Shown in pieces: positions 63,101-64,000 of a stretch of 64,000 nucleotides of DNA. Numbering within the stretch: the stretch's first letter is position 1; the number at the start of each line of letters is the position of its first letter. The DNA lies in contig CM050448.1 of assembly GCA_027563935.2 (NCBI GenBank), positions 119,157,493 to 119,221,492 on the forward strand, given 5' to 3'. This DNA comes from Costus lasius (Eukaryota > Streptophyta > Magnoliopsida > Zingiberales > Costaceae). The notes beneath the pieces were generated by a model. The model was not told where the DNA came from. It searched no databases and was given only the letters and a program-made list of their open reading frames with translations. Both the position numbers and the translations under genes were made by a program.

Positions 63101-64000
63101 CCTCCCATTTCCCTTGTTGCACTCATCTCCCACTTTTTGCCCCCATACCTCGCCTTACCTCTTTCACCGCCTATGCGCTCATCTCCCACTTCTATGTTTT
63201 CCTATCTTTTATGCATAATCCTTGGTCTTCTCAATTCTAAATATTCTGACTAATTTAAATGAATCTCTGAATTTTTTTGTCATTATCATTAACTCTAGAT
63301 CTCCATTGTTTCTTCTCACTCAATGAACTTCATATATTTCTCTAGTTCTAGCCAAGAGCTCAAATCATTACTACTTTTAATACTAATTGTAAATTTACTA
63401 ATACCATCTATGGTTTTAAATAGCAATTTGGACTTGTATGCCAGTCTGGTAATATTACCGGACTGGTATGTACCAGTAATTAGCGACATAATATACTACT
63501 AGTATCAGTTGATATCAGTAAAATATATATTATATATGTGTAATTATATGTATAGTATTGTCCTTGTATTGTTACTTAGTTTACCGAACTTTACCAAAAT
63601 AAAATATTGAATATTACTGAATCAATTTTACCATTTGGTGAATTGATAAATTATTGATTTTAATAATCTATTTTTTACATCACTAAAAAATGTGTTATTA
63701 TTAAATAAAAACTGAAAGAATTTTACTGAACCAAAAGTACAAAAATTAATGAATCAAAAATCGATAATTTTATTTTATGTATGTTATTTTCGTAATTTAG
63801 TAAATTACAGAACCAAAAGAAATTTATTGTTACTGTTACCAAAAATCGAATTATGAAAAAACATTATAGAAGCTATTGCCATTACCAAAATTAACTGATA
63901 CTATTGATTATTTTAGTAAATTCAGTGAATTTGGCTTTTATCGAATGTTTGCTCACCCTTACTTAGGATTGACATACTTCTTAAATATATATTTATAAAA
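51175..64000 (+). CDS. SEC6 exocyst subunit, 5' portion (runs off the right edge)
   Basis: Exons: 51175-51297, 53917-53955, 54151-54239, 54323-54413, 54507-54596, 54735-54814, 56561-56653, 60420-60446, 62524-62631, then continuing beyond the window. All GT-AG, phases consistent, giving the first 246 residues. The protein begins [20 protein letters not shown] and continues [73 protein letters not shown] and [19 protein letters not shown], which are plant SEC6 landmarks in the right order. SEC6 is part of the octameric exocyst tethering secretory vesicles to the plasma membrane. The N-terminal region forms the CorEx coiled-coil helix. The start at 51175 is chosen by family N-terminus. Introns carry repeats; the 3' two thirds of the gene lie outside. 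Confidence 0.93.
51975..52465. mobile_element. non-autonomous repeat rich in ATCGGTTAACCGATT words (SEC6 intron 1)
   Basis: It starts near TAGGGGTGACCGAAC and ends near TTTTTTACACACCCCAATTG, with TAATCGG, ACCGATTAACCG and CGGTTAACC words facing each other and an AT-rich centre. GGGGTG-type ends with inverted C/G-rich subterminal words fit a small non-autonomous DNA element. The target duplication is not clear. A related-looking segment, in reverse orientation, lies at about 63540-63965. Confidence 0.5.
52466..53916. other. rest of SEC6 intron 1
   Basis: AT-rich intron. 53040-53300 is less AT-rich with phrases such as 'tccgtgacctcaccgacggatctcc', possibly old retroelement sequence, but no domain, LTR pair or inverted ends could be shown. 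A 78-codon frame at 53076 has no recognised features. Confidence 0.4.
54815..55983. other. SEC6 intron 6, first part
   Basis: About 1.2 kb of AT-rich intron with no recognised element. A purine-rich stretch at 55480-55640 has short open frames without domain features. Confidence 0.5.
55984..56368. mobile_element. CGGTAC-family hAT-type element in SEC6 intron 6
   Basis: The left part reads CCGGAGCGTACCGGAGCGG with GGTACCGGCGTACCGTCCGG. The right part reads GGACCGGTACTGTACCAGACGG and ends TTTTACAATCCTTG. The flanking octamers AGTTGAAA (55976-55983) and AGTTGAAC (56369-56376) agree at 7 of 8. The CAAGG-type left terminus appears missing. The core is strongly GC-rich, with a repeated GGAAGCTTCGTTCGAAGCAT unit (about 56110 and 56152) and GCCGCCGCC words. 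Open frames on the minus strand are compositional. Confidence 0.65.
57010..57130. repeat. CGGTAC-family fragment in SEC6 intron 7
   Basis: A short AT-rich stretch with 'gtgcggtacaaacccattgg' and 'aactggtatacggaac' words, like the margins of the family defined at 27801-28142. The ends are not definable. Confidence 0.35.
57700..58210. repeat. 500-bp TA/TATACA microsatellite
   Basis: Almost continuous alternating TA, TACATA and TGTATA units. Open frames on both strands made only of I, Y, T, H, C and M residues arise from this and are not genes. It lies within SEC6 intron 7 and should be highly length-variable. Confidence 0.95.
58390..58840. mobile_element. CGGTAC-family element with short tandem units and AG/CT core
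   Basis: Three imperfect 28-35-base units (58420-58517) share TCGGTACATACCGGTCTTAC-like sequence. An AG-rich then CT-rich core follows (GAAGAAGAGGAAGAG, CCTTCCTCTCC). The right margin has GGTCTGGTCCGAACC and ends CTGGTTTAAGAACCTCA, a worn CCTTG-type end. Open frames in the core (Glu- or Ser/Leu-rich) are compositional. In SEC6 intron 7. Confidence 0.6.
59138..59760. repeat. cluster of CGGTAC-family end fragments
   Basis: At 59138-59390 the left edge is AAAGGGTTTTGAATACGGG and the right edge GGATCAATACTTTGAATTTT. At 59641 a clean CAAGGTTTAAAATACTGTAC end appears without a matching right end. Both lie in SEC6 intron 7 and are AT-rich, with 'ggtatactagtatatgcc' words. Confidence 0.45.
60447..62523. 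other. SEC6 intron 8, about 2.1 kb
   Basis: AT-rich, with two related tracts at about 61030-61145 and 61150-61255 sharing 'attattttat' and 'cttaattgtttatttttact' plus 'accatacttgttgaacaa', so an imperfect local duplication of roughly 110 bases. A CGGTAC-family trace occurs near 60740. No other gene or element was seen. Confidence 0.55.
62632..64000. other. SEC6 intron 9, start only
   Basis: Intron after the exon ending at 62631. It contains a CT-rich stretch at 63080-63210 and a CGGTAC-family fragment at about 63408-63530 ('tggttttaaatagcaatttgg', 'ttaccggactggtatgtacc'). An AT-rich segment at 63540-63965, whose right end reads GCTCACCCTTACTTAGG, may be a reverse-oriented relative of 51975-52465. 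The next SEC6 exon lies beyond the window. Confidence 0.5.

Noticed and set aside
1..64000. CRISPR arrays, tRNA or rRNA genes, organelle insertions, integrated plant pararetroviruses
   Set aside because: No regularly spaced repeats, no recognised tRNA or rRNA signatures, no organelle gene text. All reverse transcriptase regions have Copia gene order and motifs.

Overview
This is a stretch of plant nuclear genome. It has spliced protein genes with plant-type GT-AG introns, chloroplast and exocyst genes of plant type, and dense Ty1/Copia, hAT and Tourist-like elements. Protein flavour and very long TE-filled introns suggest a monocot with expanded introns, but the species cannot be fixed from this window.

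Four host genes can be reconstructed exon by exon. (1) A PDCD2-like gene on the minus strand (1254-4902). (2) A complete plastid-type ABC1K (UbiB-like atypical kinase) gene on the minus strand, 21 exons over 36.7 kb (9838-46515), whose splice phases join into one 716-residue frame. (3) A small three-exon gene on the minus strand (49592-50000) predicted to encode a 66-residue unrecognised protein. (4) The 5' part of exocyst subunit SEC6 on the plus strand (51175 to beyond the right edge). Genes 3 and 4 are divergent, about 1.2 kb apart from start to start.

Most of the rest is transposon. Between the PDCD2-like and ABC1K genes lies a Copia element (5484-9330) that lost protease and integrase and was then hit in gag by a Tourist-like MITE. 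ABC1K intron 13 (15.3 kb) holds a nested pair: an old, broken Copia on the minus strand, with a young, intact Copia (17925-23015, 127-bp LTRs differing at one site, target duplication CAATG) inserted in its RNase H end. ABC1K intron 12 holds a collapsed Copia (30508-32190). ABC1K intron 6 holds a decayed 4.2-kb hAT element (36802-41001).

A recurring motif across ABC1K and SEC6 introns is a dispersed repeat with ends like CAAGGTTTT..., many CGGTAC/ACCGGT words and variable GC- or AG-rich cores. One copy (27801-28142) has CAAGG/CCTTG ends and a perfect 8-bp target duplication, which makes it a non-autonomous hAT-type element. The decayed hAT element has related ends and may be its source. No RNA gene, CRISPR array or prokaryotic feature was seen.
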